DNA of 47,318 nt, taken from positions 1 to 47,318 of the forward strand of contig LVCQ01000006.1 in the NCBI GenBank assembly GCA_001644975.1, given 5' to 3'. Source of the stretch: Piscirickettsiaceae bacterium NZ-RLO1 (GTDB taxonomy: Bacteria; Pseudomonadota; Gammaproteobacteria; Piscirickettsiales; Piscirickettsiaceae). The position numbers and the translations under genes were made by a program. Positions 10,742-19,999 of this stretch are shown piece by piece. Positions within the stretch are counted from its first letter, which is position 1, and each line of letters starts with the position of its first letter. The notes under the pieces were generated by a model. That model saw nothing but the letters and a program-made list of their open reading frames with translations, did not search any database and was not told the origin of the DNA.

Positions 10742-11205
10742 TATTGGACTTCCTTATATGCGCCCATCATTTCTGCAGAACAGACTAATTTACCGTCTAC
10801 TTTCGCCTGAGCTTTGAACTTAAAAATATTACGCTTAGAAGAGACAATCTCGACTTCAAGATGCAGCTGATCACCTGGCAATACAGGCTGCTTAAAGCGT
10901 GTATTATCAACCCCTGCCAAGAGAAAAATACGCTTCTCACCCGGCAGCACTCCCATTGATTTAAACGCCAACACACCCGTGGCTTGAGCAAGCGCCTCAA
11001 CGATCAAAACTCCTGGCATAACTGGGTATTTTGGGAAATGACCTTGAAAATAAGGCTCATTAATCGTCACATTCTTAATCGCCACAAGAGATTTTTCTGG
11101 CTCTAAAGAGAGTACACGATCGATCAATAAAAAAGGATAGCGATGCGGCAAATGCTCTAAAATCGCCTGGATATCCATCTTGTCCATATCAATCTCGTCT
11201 GCCAT
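10741..11205 (-). CDS. fabZ: 3-hydroxyacyl-[acyl-carrier-protein] dehydratase
   Basis: Dehydrates 3-hydroxyacyl-ACP in fatty-acid elongation and competes with LpxA and LpxD for that substrate, which accounts for the shared operon. 154 residues of hot-dog fold. The motif [13 protein letters not shown] is at 19-31, and the catalytic His56 and Glu70 lie in [11 protein letters not shown] and [11 protein letters not shown]. Start and stop are both coupled: TAATG with lpxD upstream and TAGTG with lpxA downstream. Confidence 0.97.
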   Translation of the reverse strand: MADEIDMDKMDIQAILEHLPHRYPFLLIDRVLSLEPEKSLVAIKNVTINEPYFQGHFPKYPVMPGVLIVEALAQATGVLAFKSMGVLPGEKRIFLLAGVDNTRFKQPVLPGDQLHLEVEIVSSKRNIFKFKAQAKVDGKLVCSAEMMGAYKEVQ

Positions 11206-12257
11206 TAGGATGTTGCCTTTTGTTCAATTAACTCTTTAAGTTGTTTCTCTAACACACTCACGCGTTTTGTCAGCTCACTGCTGCGATTAAAGCGTGCGAC
11301 ATTTTTTTGCCATATCTTCTGTGGCTTCACAGGAATTCCCGAAGAATACACCCCCGGTCGTTGAATCGACTTAGTAACCATCGTCATGCCGGTCACAATA
11401 CAACCATCATGAATACTGACATGCCCCGCAATTCCTGTACCGCCGCCAATCATACAATATTTACCTATGGTTGCGCTACCTGCAATACCAACACTACCTG
11501 CAATTGCCGTATGCGCGCCAACCGACACATTATGAGCGACTTGAATTAAATTATCTAGTCTTGCTCCTTCACCAATCACCGTATCACCTAAAACGCCACG
11601 ATCGATTGCTGTTCCTGCGCCAATTTCAACATCATTTTCAATAATTACACGGCCAACATGATGAATTTTCACCCAGCGACCTTGATCATTGGCATTGCCA
11701 AAACCATCCGAGCCAATCACCGTCCCACTGTGAACCATCACTCGATCACCTAAGCTAACATCATGACAAAGGGTCACATTCGCCATTAACCGGCAGCTCT
11801 CACCCAATTGAGTGTTTTCACCAATAAAACAGCCCGCGCTGATTTTGCAATCTGCACCGATCACAACCCCAGCTTCAATCACCACATGGGGGCCAATTTC
11901 AGTCGATGCATGAATCTGTGCACTGTCATCAATCACCGCACTGGCATGACGACCAGGCTTCGCCTGTGGCAAGGGATAAAACAATGCCATCGCTTGAGCA
12001 TGAGCGACGTATACATTAGCCACTTCAATTAAGCGCGTATTTAGCCCTACCTCCAGCCCATCGCGGCTTTTAACAAAAACACAAGCTGCCTCGCTATGCG
12101 GTAGCATCGCTGCATATTTAAGCTCAGTTAAAAACGTCAACGCTCCAGGACCTGCCGAAGTAATCCCATCAATATGAGTTAGCTCAATATCATCACCACA
12201 GAGCTTGCCACCGACATGTGCTGCAACTTCAGTGGCTAAAAAGCTCTTTGCCATCAC
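11205..12257 (-). CDS. lpxD: UDP-3-O-(3-hydroxyacyl)glucosamine N-acyltransferase
   Basis: Adds the N-linked 3-hydroxyacyl chain in lipid A synthesis, the third pathway step. 350 residues: an N-terminal uridine-binding domain (about 1-100; [15 protein letters not shown]), then a left-handed beta helix of hexapeptide repeats and a C-terminal helix. [20 protein letters not shown] and [20 protein letters not shown] are family segments; the catalytic histidine lies in one of these His-containing repeats. Two adjacent starts are possible, GTG at 12257 or ATG at 12254, both behind AAGGA. It overlaps fabZ by one base and lies 48 bases after skp. Confidence 0.96.
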   Translation of the reverse strand: MMAKSFLATEVAAHVGGKLCGDDIELTHIDGITSAGPGALTFLTELKYAAMLPHSEAACVFVKSRDGLEVGLNTRLIEVANVYVAHAQAMALFYPLPQAKPGRHASAVIDDSAQIHASTEIGPHVVIEAGVVIGADCKISAGCFIGENTQLGESCRLMANVTLCHDVSLGDRVMVHSGTVIGSDGFGNANDQGRWVKIHHVGRVIIENDVEIGAGTAIDRGVLGDTVIGEGARLDNLIQVAHNVSVGAHTAIAGSVGIAGSATIGKYCMIGGGTGIAGHVSIHDGCIVTGMTMVTKSIQRPGVYSSGIPVKPQKIWQKNVARFNRSSELTKRVSVLEKQLKELIEQKATS

Positions 12258-12305
12258 CCGTTATCCTTATATTTTCACTTGATATCGATAAATATTTAGT
12301 GTTTA

Positions 12306-12839
12306 TTATTTAGCTGTTTTTTCCATCTGCTCAATAATCGCCTGAGTAATATTCATCGTTTTAAGTGCATATAAAGTTGCCGCTTGACGCAAAACTAAAT
12401 CTAGCTTCTGTTTCTCAGCCACCGTCATGACCGCCTCACCCACAGCCTTATTAAAACTAACTAAGACCTTTTGTTCGTCTTGCTGAGCCATTTGTTGCAG
12501 ATTAATCGCTTTTTGTTGTAGTGCTTGATTTTCTTTCATGATTTCAGCTTGCTTTTTCTCTTTATCTGCTGCACTCATAATTTGTGAATTACGTTGAAAG
12601 TCAGCAACTTTATCTTGTAAAGTTTTGCGCTCACCTTGCAAGCTACCCAAGGCTTTTTTATTTTCTGCTTCTAACTTCATGCGCTCCGCACTTAAGGCTT
12701 TTTCTCCCTGAGGCACCGCTTTAAAGACTGCCTGTAAATTGACAACGCCTACCTTTAACTTTTCAGAAGCAGCGGATCCTACGGCAAATACAGGTGCAAT
12801 CAACCCCAGGGAGACAATCGCTACAATTATTTTTTTCAT
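12306..12839 (-). CDS. skp: Periplasmic chaperone Skp/OmpH
   Basis: A periplasmic holdase that carries unfolded outer-membrane proteins to the BAM complex. I start the gene at the ATG at 12839, not at the longer open frame: GAGGAA lies 5 bases upstream, and the protein then begins with a normal signal peptide (MKKIIVAIVSLGLIAPVFAV). The 177-residue product then has Skp-type KVGVVNLQAVFKAVPQGEKAL followed by a long, charged, glutamine- and lysine-rich coiled coil (about 55-130), matching the tentacles of the Skp trimer. It sits between bamA and lpxD as in E. coli, 78 bases after bamA. Confidence 0.92.
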   Translation of the reverse strand: MKKIIVAIVSLGLIAPVFAVGSAASEKLKVGVVNLQAVFKAVPQGEKALSAERMKLEAENKKALGSLQGERKTLQDKVADFQRNSQIMSAADKEKKQAEIMKENQALQQKAINLQQMAQQDEQKVLVSFNKAVGEAVMTVAEKQKLDLVLRQAATLYALKTMNITQAIIEQMEKTAK

Positions 12840-12917
12840 TTTGTGTTCCTCATTACTATCAATTACAAATTCAATTATTACGTCTAATATTACGACTAAA
12901 AATAAGCACAAATAACA

Positions 12918-15336
12918 CTAGAACGCCGTGCCAATCGAGAACTGAAAGGCCGCTCGCGACCCCTGAACTTTAGTATTCAAGGTACTTGCCAAACTAAAAT
13001 CAATCGCACCCAGTGGTGAAAACCACTCTAAACCAACACCAAGGGTATAGGCTAAATTTGATAAGCTCGGACTTTTATCACCTAAGTAATTTGTATTGCT
13101 ATTGGCTGTATTATATGTATCTCGATTAGTTGTTGTATCATAGACATTTCCCATATCAAAGAAAGTCTCTAAACGCATTTTCGAGCTATCTTTTACAAAT
13201 GGCATTGGAAAATACACACTAGCCCCGGCATTAATCAATAAATTGCCACCAATCGCATTCCCCTCACATGTTTGAGTACCATCACTGCAAGCAATCGTAT
13301 CGTTCGGCCCTAACGTATCATAACCACGAATCATGCCCCAAGTCGGTGAGCCAGACCAGCCACCAGCACCAAAGTTATTAAAGAAGGGTAAGCCGCCTTT
13401 GCCTGAACCATAAGAGTTCCCATAACCAAAGCGCCCACGCAAGGATAAAGTAAAGGTGTCATTAATCGGGTGATACCAACGCCCATCAACCGTTCCCGTA
13501 TACCAGAGCAAATCACTCCCCGGACCGGTGATAGTTCCTGTAATACTTAACTTTTCACCGTTGGTTGGAAATGGCCACTTATCCAAATTAGTATATGACC
13601 AGCCTAAAATAAGACGATAGTCGTTATAGCTTTTCTTGCCATTTTGCTCATCAATAAAATTTTGCACCGTCACTGAGTTATTCGTGCCTTGGTTTAACGT
13701 TGTATGATTGACACTCATGCCCAAATTAATCTTCGAGCGCAATGTTGCTGGAATACCAAAAATCATTGACGCGCCATAGCTATTTGTCGAGTAATCGGCT
13801 AGGCCTTGCTCTTCCGCATTGGTTTTATTGCCATAGACACTTAAAGTCCGGCTGATACCACTCTCAGTCCAATACGGGTCGGTAAAGCTGACGTTAATGC
13901 TTTGCGATGGCCGTGACCAAGAAATATTTGCACTTAAGGTATTACCCGTCCCTAAGACATTCGGCGTTGAATAACCAAGACCGAGTAATAATTTATCCAG
14001 TTGAGAGTAGCCAATAGAAAACTGGACCGAGTTTAGGCGGGTGTTTTCTTTGACTTTATAATCAACATTGACATAGCCGGGTTTACCTGGGACCACTGGC
14101 GTAGTTGCTTTTACAGAATCAAAATAGCCTAAGGTATTTAAGTATTGATTCGAATTATTCAGGCCACGAGTGGTCATCAGACCACCTTCATACAAATTCG
14201 AGCCCCGACGCAAAACTTTATCATTGGTTGAATTATTACCAATAAATTTAATTTGATTGATATAGACCAGATTTTTTTTGATCAACAACAAAATTAACAC
14301 TGACAGTATGATTTTCTTTATTTACCTCAGGCACAGGTGTAACCGTTGCAAAAAAATAGCCCTTATTGCCGAGGGCGGTTTTCACTGCATTAGTCACCGC
14401 AAGCAAATCTTCTCGTGAAAAAAACTGGTTTACTTTCAGGTGCTTTTTAGCGATTTTATCCAGTGCGCCTTGGCTTAACACCGAATGGCCAATGAACTGA
14501 TACGCTGATAGGTGATATTTTTCACCTTCATGAATATTCACATTGATATAAACTTTTTTACGATCAGAGGACAGAGATACCGTCTCAGAGTTGACACGAA
14601 ATTCAACAAACCCCTGGTTCATATAAAAACTAGTTAGGCTTTTAATATCCGTATCAAGTTTCGGCTTCGTATACTTGTCATTATCGGTAATAAAAGAAAA
14701 TAGTGTCGGTGTAGAAAGCTTAAATTGATCCAGTAATTCACTGCGTGAAAACGCTTGATTACCGACGATGCTGATACCACCAATCACCGAGGGGATCCCT
14801 TCTGAAATATCAATGGCTACTTTAACACGGTTGCGTTCAAGCGCTGTCACTTTTGTCGTCACCCGTGCATTATAAAAACCACGGTTATACTCTTCATCTT
14901 GCAGCTGTTGCTTAATTTGTTTTAATAAATAGCCATTATAAATATGACCTTGCACAAGCCCAGTACTGGTTAAGGCTTGTTGTAGGGCCTCTTTTGGAAT
15001 CGAATGGTGACCTTCAGTAACAATTTCACCAATCACCGGACGCTCTTGCACTGTAACAATCAGTGTCTGACCATCACGCTTTAGCTCAACATTATTAAAA
15101 TAACCACTATTATATAAATTTTGAATCGCTTCAGAAGACAAACGGCTGGTTAATGTTTGTCCTTGTTTGACTGGTAAATTTGTTAGAACAAGATCTTTAG
15201 AAAGGCGCTGCAAGCCTTCAATGTCAATGTTCTGAATCACAAACCCAGCAGGCGCTGCCCACGCAGTGGCCCCCAGCACTCCCAGTAATGCACTTACAAT
15301 TACCTTCTTCATTAGTATTTGGCTCGCTTTTATCAT
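12918..15336 (-). CDS. bamA: Outer-membrane assembly factor BamA, split by a frameshift
   Basis: The essential Omp85 protein that folds outer-membrane beta-barrels. Two overlapping reading frames together make one BamA. The 5' frame (14248-15336) holds a signal peptide (MKKVIVSALLGVLGATAWA after an eight-residue lead) and POTRA domains 1-4. The 3' frame (12918-14300) holds POTRA 5 and the 16-strand barrel and ends in the terminal phenylalanine (FQFSIGTAF) expected of a beta-signal. The frames part at an A8 tract around codon 353, exactly at the POTRA4/POTRA5 junction. Removing one A joins VNFVVDQK to NLVYINQIKF, aligning without a gap to the E. coli region, and gives 2418 bases or 805 residues, a normal length. 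AAAGG precedes the ATG at 15336. A sequencing error or slippage-rescued frame is far more likely than a dead gene. Confidence 0.9.
14272..14279 (-). other. A8 homopolymer at the bamA frame break
   Basis: Eight T residues on the plus strand are eight A residues in the bamA message. Seven would keep bamA in frame and eight do not. This is the only place where the two bamA frames can be joined with a one-base change that restores the conserved POTRA4/5 junction. It is either a length error in the assembly, a phase-variable tract, or a site where RNA polymerase slippage restores the frame in part of the transcripts. Confidence 0.85.
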
Positions 15337-15655
15337 TTAACCTTTATTGGCTCTACAGCGCTTTGCTTTATTTATAGACTTCTTTTTTAAAACGCACCCA
15401 TCATAGCAAATTACATCGTCAAGACAAAGTATCCCAAGACTTAGCTAAGTCGCTCATCATATTTTCAAAGGCCACAATAATAAAAAACCCTTTCTAAAAG
15501 GCCCACAAGCTCATTACAACAACCTAATACAACGATCTAAGAATATAAGACATTGATAAGCAATCTTTACGTCGATTGCATTTCAGTGTGCTTTCAAAGA
15601 TAATACTTGTCTTGATGTACTCCAATTTTATACGATCATACGCAGGTAAGCCAAA
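15337..15655. other. Divergent intergenic region between bamA and the mevalonate operon
   Basis: 319 non-coding bases separate the minus-strand bamA start from the plus-strand HMG-CoA reductase start, so promoters for both directions must lie here or nearby. A CCTTT/AAAGG hairpin with a three-base loop, followed on the minus strand by six T residues (15482-15501), resembles a terminator or attenuator facing bamA, but nothing upstream of it needs terminating. A plus-strand promoter candidate is listed separately. No open frame looks coding. Confidence 0.5.
15576..15604 (+). promoter_or_regulatory. Candidate sigma-70 promoter of the mevalonate operon
   Basis: TTGCAT (15576-15581) and GATAAT (15599-15604) are separated by 17 bases, about 50 bases before the GTG start of the reductase. 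The -10 matches consensus at five of six positions and the -35 at only three, so the call is tentative. Confidence 0.4.
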
Positions 15656-16723
15656 GTGACCAAGCAGTTTGCAGCGGTGCCGATGAAATCTATCGGTCCA
15701 ATATTAATAAAAAATTTAGAGCTAAATAGCAAAACCGAAGTTCGCGTCCCAATGGCAACCTTTGAAACTACACTTTGGCCATCCACTGCACGTGGCGCTA
15801 AATTATCACGCCTTTGTGGCGGCATCGACAGCATAATTTTAAGTGATAACATGGCGCGAGCCATCGCTGTTGAGGCTCCAAGCAGCCGCTATGGCTATCA
15901 GGTGATCGAACATCTTAAAGAGCGTCAAGAAGATATTGCCCTTATCATCCAAGGCTCCAGTCGCTTTGCCAAGTTCGATGCGCTGACAACACGCCTAATC
16001 GGCAATACTATATATCTGCGCCTTGCCATTCACCCAGGCGATGCATCCGGCCATAATATGGTGACGAAATCAGCCGATGCACTAATGCAATGGCTATTAA
16101 ACGAATATCAAGAGTTGCGCTATCTTTCAGTCTCTAGTAACTGGTGTACTGATAAAAAAGTGTCTGCCGTTAATGGCCTGCTCGGTCGCGGTCTACACGT
16201 CGTCAACGAGCTCGTCATCCCCCGTGACATTTGTCAAAAGCACTTGCGCACCACACCTGAGAAAATACATGCGCTGCATATAAAAAAAAACTTGACCGGT
16301 AGTATCATTTCAGGCGGATTACTGTCTGCCAATGCCCATTTTGCCAATATGTTACTGGCAACTTATTTAGCGACAGGACAAGATGCTGCCAATATTGTCG
16401 AAGGCTCTCAAGGCATTACCCATGTTGACCTGCTTGCTGATGGCTCACTGCATTTTTCAGTTAATTTGCCTAATATTATTGTCGGCACCGTTGGGAATGG
16501 CAAACACCATGAGTTCGTAACAGAAAATCTCACACTACTTGGCTGCAATAACCCAGAGGCTCCAGCGGGAGCCAATCGTCGTCGTCTTGCTATGATTATC
16601 GGTGCAACCGTTCTGTGCGGTGAACTTTCATTAATGGCCGCCCTCACCAACCCGGGTGAGCTTATGCACAGCCATGTCGTCTTTGAGCGTGACCAACGCC
16701 ATACCATCAGTGGAAACAATTAA
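15656..16723 (+). CDS. Hydroxymethylglutaryl-CoA reductase (class I-like), short N-terminus
   Basis: Reduces HMG-CoA to mevalonate, the committing step of the mevalonate pathway. 355 residues. Residues of the class I (eukaryote/archaeal) type are in place: Glu37 in VPMATFETTL, the dinucleotide motif DASGHNM (about 129), the catalytic lysine in NWCTDKK (about 167), the aspartate in ATGQDAANIVEGS (about 243) and the histidine in LMHSHVVF (about 338). The N-terminus starts around the segment equivalent to VGVAGPL of the human enzyme, so the ENVIG CoA-binding part is missing. A TAA lies in frame six bases before the GTG, so no longer start exists in this frame. First gene of the operon; the next gene begins one base after its stop. 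An in-frame A9 tract lies at 16282-16290. Confidence 0.87.
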   Translation: MTKQFAAVPMKSIGPILIKNLELNSKTEVRVPMATFETTLWPSTARGAKLSRLCGGIDSIILSDNMARAIAVEAPSSRYGYQVIEHLKERQEDIALIIQGSSRFAKFDALTTRLIGNTIYLRLAIHPGDASGHNMVTKSADALMQWLLNEYQELRYLSVSSNWCTDKKVSAVNGLLGRGLHVVNELVIPRDICQKHLRTTPEKIHALHIKKNLTGSIISGGLLSANAHFANMLLATYLATGQDAANIVEGSQGITHVDLLADGSLHFSVNLPNIIVGTVGNGKHHEFVTENLTLLGCNNPEAPAGANRRRLAMIIGATVLCGELSLMAALTNPGELMHSHVVFERDQRHTISGNN

Positions 16724-16724
16724 T

Positions 16725-18938
16725 ATGCAACAGGTTGGAATCGATACGCTCGGCTTTTATACACCTAATTTTTACCTTGACATGCAAGAGCTCGCCAAAG
16801 CTCGCAACATAGATATTAAAAAACTTCACATCGGCCTTGGTCAACATAAAATGGGCGTTCCTGCCCCAGATGAGAGCATAGTCACCATGGCAGCCAATGC
16901 GGCGGAAAAAGCATTGCGTGATATTGATATCAATGACATTGATACGGTCCTGTTTGCAACAGAAAGCGGCATTGACCAATCAAAAGCAGCAGGAATTTAT
17001 GTTCACCAATTACTAAAATTGCCTGAGTTTTGCCGCGTCATTGAATTAAAACAAGCCTGTTATAGCGCAACAGCGGGTCTACAAATGGCGATGGCCATGC
17101 TGCAACAGCAAGTAGATAAAAATAAAAAAATTCTATTAATTGCCGCAGATATCGCCCGTTATGGCCTCGGCAGCACGGGTGAATCTTCACAGGGCGCGGG
17201 TGCCATTGCCATGGTACTGTCCAGCCAGCCTCGCCTCATTCGTATTGAACCGGGCAGTGGTTACCACACCCAAGATGTCATGGACTTTTGGCGACCGAAT
17301 TACCGTGATGAGGCATTGGTTGAAGGCAAACACTCCATCGAGCTTTATTTAGAAACTTTAAAAAAGTCCTGGCTACGCTACCAACAAGTCACCGGGCGTG
17401 AATATAGCGATCATGATCGCTTTTTATATCACATTCCAGTACCTAAATTAGCTGAAAAGGCCCATCAAAAGCTGGCCATGCTCAATCAACAGCCGCGACC
17501 AATAAAGCAGGCCTTAGACCATGAAATTGGTGACAGCCTACGCTATAGCAAACAAGTCGGCAATTGCTATACCGCATCTTTATATATTGGCTTATTATCA
17601 CTGTTAGATTTAAGCCAAGACGATTTAACCGGCAAACGCCTGGGCTTTTACAGCTATGGCTCTGGCTGTGTGGGTGAATTTTTCAGTGGCATCGTCCAAG
17701 CAAACTATCAAGGCGTCTTACAAACCTCTGAAAACCAACAGATGATCACAGCACGTACAGCGCTTAGCATGACGAAATATGAAGAGTTCTATAATTTCAA
17801 CTACCCAAAAGATGGTTCCAGCTTAATTATTCCAGAACATACAACCGGACACTTCCGCCTTTCTGGCTTTAATAATCACAAACGTATTTATCAAGCCACA
17901 GCCGATAAAAGCCCAGATAAAACTCATGCCCGCGCACCTGGTAAACTTATTTTAAGTGGTGAACACGCTGTTGTGCATGGCGCGCCAGCCATTGCTATCG
18001 CTATCAATCGCTATACAACAACAACGGTCAGCAAACAACAGCAAGACCTCAGCTTTCACTTTGAAAGCTTAAAACACAAAAGCGAGTATAGCTATGATAA
18101 GCTGAGTGATTTAAAACAGCGCATTAAACGCGCTCACCAACGCTTTATGCAAGGTGAACTTGGTATTCGTGACGTTTTGCAAAAGCCCTTTGAACTGTTG
18201 CAATTTACCGCTAGTCACAGCATTGATATGATCAAGCCCTCAACACTGGCCCATGGCGTTAATATTCACACTGAATCCGATATTCCTATCGGCTGTGGCA
18301 TGGGCTCCTCAGCCGCCGGCATCGTCAGCTTAAATTATGCAATGTCACTGTTCTTTAAACAGCGCATTTCAGATAAAGAACAGTTTGAACTCAGCTTAAC
18401 CGCAGAAAATATGCAACATGGCCAATCTAGCGGCATCGATATCATGCTCAGCTTGCATGGCGGCTGTCGTCAATTCCAACAAGGCGAATCCAAAACACTG
18501 CCTGCACCGGCTTTCCCACTAAGAATCATCAATACCGGTACACCAGAAAGCACCACCGGTGAATGCGTCAAAGCAACACGAGATTATTTTAAAAAAAACC
18601 CGGCGCTCACTGAGCAATTTGCTCTTGTCACCGACCAACTTGAACACGCCATTATCAATCAAGATCAAGCAGCTTTTATAAAGGCAGTACGCGCGAATCA
18701 TCGCCTACTGTGTGAGCTTGGTATCGTACCGAATAAAGTCCAAACCCTGATCAGCGCCTTAGAAGATGCTGGTGCAGCAGCAAAAATCTGTGGTGCCGGC
18801 ACCGTCACCGGTCAACACGCCGGCATTGTCCTTGTCGTCAGCGACCACTATGACCAAGCAGACCAGATCGCCAAAACACAAGGTTATCAGCTGGAAACTA
18901 TCGCTATCAGCAATCACGGCGTCGAATGTCTCGATTAG
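16725..18938 (+). CDS. Fused HMG-CoA synthase-mevalonate kinase
   Basis: One uninterrupted 737-residue frame carries two pathway enzymes. Residues 1 to about 390 are HMG-CoA synthase: Glu80 in FATESGID, Cys112 in LKQACYSATAG and His236 in YHIPVPK match the catalytic Glu-Cys-His of the bacterial MvaS type, and the domain ends with GHFRLSGFNNHKRIY. After a linker of about a dozen residues, 404-737 are a GHMP-family mevalonate kinase: APGKLILSGEHAVVHG (404-419), IPIGCGMGSSAAG (about 520-532), SSGIDIMLSLHGG and the C-terminal KICGAGTVTG. The start is the ATG one base after the reductase stop; the upstream extension of the frame would overlap that gene. It therefore makes HMG-CoA and phosphorylates mevalonate, the steps either side of the reductase. 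An A8 tract at 18591-18598 is in frame. Confidence 0.92.
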   Translation: MQQVGIDTLGFYTPNFYLDMQELAKARNIDIKKLHIGLGQHKMGVPAPDESIVTMAANAAEKALRDIDINDIDTVLFATESGIDQSKAAGIYVHQLLKLPEFCRVIELKQACYSATAGLQMAMAMLQQQVDKNKKILLIAADIARYGLGSTGESSQGAGAIAMVLSSQPRLIRIEPGSGYHTQDVMDFWRPNYRDEALVEGKHSIELYLETLKKSWLRYQQVTGREYSDHDRFLYHIPVPKLAEKAHQKLAMLNQQPRPIKQALDHEIGDSLRYSKQVGNCYTASLYIGLLSLLDLSQDDLTGKRLGFYSYGSGCVGEFFSGIVQANYQGVLQTSENQQMITARTALSMTKYEEFYNFNYPKDGSSLIIPEHTTGHFRLSGFNNHKRIYQATADKSPDKTHARAPGKLILSGEHAVVHGAPAIAIAINRYTTTTVSKQQQDLSFHFESLKHKSEYSYDKLSDLKQRIKRAHQRFMQGELGIRDVLQKPFELLQFTASHSIDMIKPSTLAHGVNIHTESDIPIGCGMGSSAAGIVSLNYAMSLFFKQRISDKEQFELSLTAENMQHGQSSGIDIMLSLHGGCRQFQQGESKTLPAPAFPLRIINTGTPESTTGECVKATRDYFKKNPALTEQFALVTDQLEHAIINQDQAAFIKAVRANHRLLCELGIVPNKVQTLISALEDAGAAAKICGAGTVTGQHAGIVLVVSDHYDQADQIAKTQGYQLETIAISNHGVECLD

Positions 18939-19999
18939 TTCATACCTCTGCACCCGGCAGTACGCTATTACTTGGTGAACATGCCGTCCTCGCAGGTGAG
19001 ACCGCCCTGGTGTGTGCGCTTGATAAACGCATCTTTGTCACTCTACAACCACGAGATGACCAGTCAATTAGTATCAATTCAGAACTCGGCCATTATCAAT
19101 GCCCACTGAGCGCGTTCACTCAGCCAAAAACCAAAGCACAATTACAAGATCAATTAAAAAATAGTCCAGCGAAATTTCGCTTTGTTTTGGCGGCTATTCA
19201 GCAAGCCAGCCAAGTTAACAATAATAAACTGCAACTCGGCTTTGATTTAACGATTCGGGCAGATTTTAAAGCCACCGTCGGTTTTGGCTCCTCTGCTGCT
19301 GTTAGCGTAGCTGTACTTGGTGCACTAATGCGCCATACACAACAAAAACAGCAGGAACAACAAGAAATAAATCGTAATTCACTGTTTAACCTCGCTTATC
19401 AGGCCATACATGCCGCACAAAACAATCAAGGCTCCGGCGCTGACGTTGCCGCCAGTGTCTATGGCGGCATTGTACATTATCAGCCTCAATTATCATCACG
19501 ACACGCACAACGACAACTACGCATTCAAACATTAAACCCTAAGTTTCACTACCCGCATATTCACTTAATTTATTCAGGGTATAAAACGCCGACCCCAATC
19601 GTCATCGCTCATGTTGCCGAGCAGTTTAAAAATAAATCCAATGAATTAATGGCGATTTATCAAGCGATCGGCCAATGCACTCAACAAGGCCTAAAGGCGC
19701 TGACCAATAACACAGATGTTATTGAAGAGCTTACAACACTTGCAACCGCTATGACGACTCAACAAGCGCTAATGACAAAGTTAGGTGTCAATAATGACAC
19801 GCTGCAAAGCATCATCGATCACTTAACTACCGATAGTAATATTGTCGCAGCAAAAATTTCCGGCTCCGGCCTTGGTGATTGCATCATTGCCTTAAGTCAT
19901 ACAGCCACTCCACCCCTATTAACCGCTGAACATGCTGCACAAGGCATCCAATATTTACCCGCTGCCATTTCTCCCACAGGTTTTTGTTATGACCACTAA
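18926..19999 (+). CDS. GHMP kinase, probable phosphomevalonate kinase
   Basis: 357 residues with the three GHMP motifs: SAPGSTLLLGEHAVLAG at the N-terminus (8-24), ATVGFGSSAAVSVAVLG in the ATP loop, and KISGSGLGDCIIAL near the C-terminus. The segment NNQGSGADVAASVYGG resembles GSGFDVASAVYG of phosphomevalonate kinases more than the equivalent in mevalonate kinases. Since the preceding fusion already supplies mevalonate kinase and the next gene is the decarboxylase, this gene fills the only missing step, mevalonate-5-phosphate to the diphosphate. A mevalonate-kinase-like name from a database search would not be surprising. The ATG overlaps the fusion gene by 13 bases, so translation is coupled. 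Confidence 0.72.
   Translation: MSRLVHTSAPGSTLLLGEHAVLAGETALVCALDKRIFVTLQPRDDQSISINSELGHYQCPLSAFTQPKTKAQLQDQLKNSPAKFRFVLAAIQQASQVNNNKLQLGFDLTIRADFKATVGFGSSAAVSVAVLGALMRHTQQKQQEQQEINRNSLFNLAYQAIHAAQNNQGSGADVAASVYGGIVHYQPQLSSRHAQRQLRIQTLNPKFHYPHIHLIYSGYKTPTPIVIAHVAEQFKNKSNELMAIYQAIGQCTQQGLKALTNNTDVIEELTTLATAMTTQQALMTKLGVNNDTLQSIIDHLTTDSNIVAAKISGSGLGDCIIALSHTATPPLLTAEHAAQGIQYLPAAISPTGFCYDH

Noticed and set aside
12839-12911. Longer skp start that would add 24 residues
   Set aside because: A strong GAGGAA ribosome site and a normal signal peptide support the start at 12839.
15482-15501. Terminator-like hairpin with six T residues on the minus strand
   Set aside because: No minus-strand gene lies upstream to be terminated; the stem is only five bases. 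Mentioned only within the intergenic entry.
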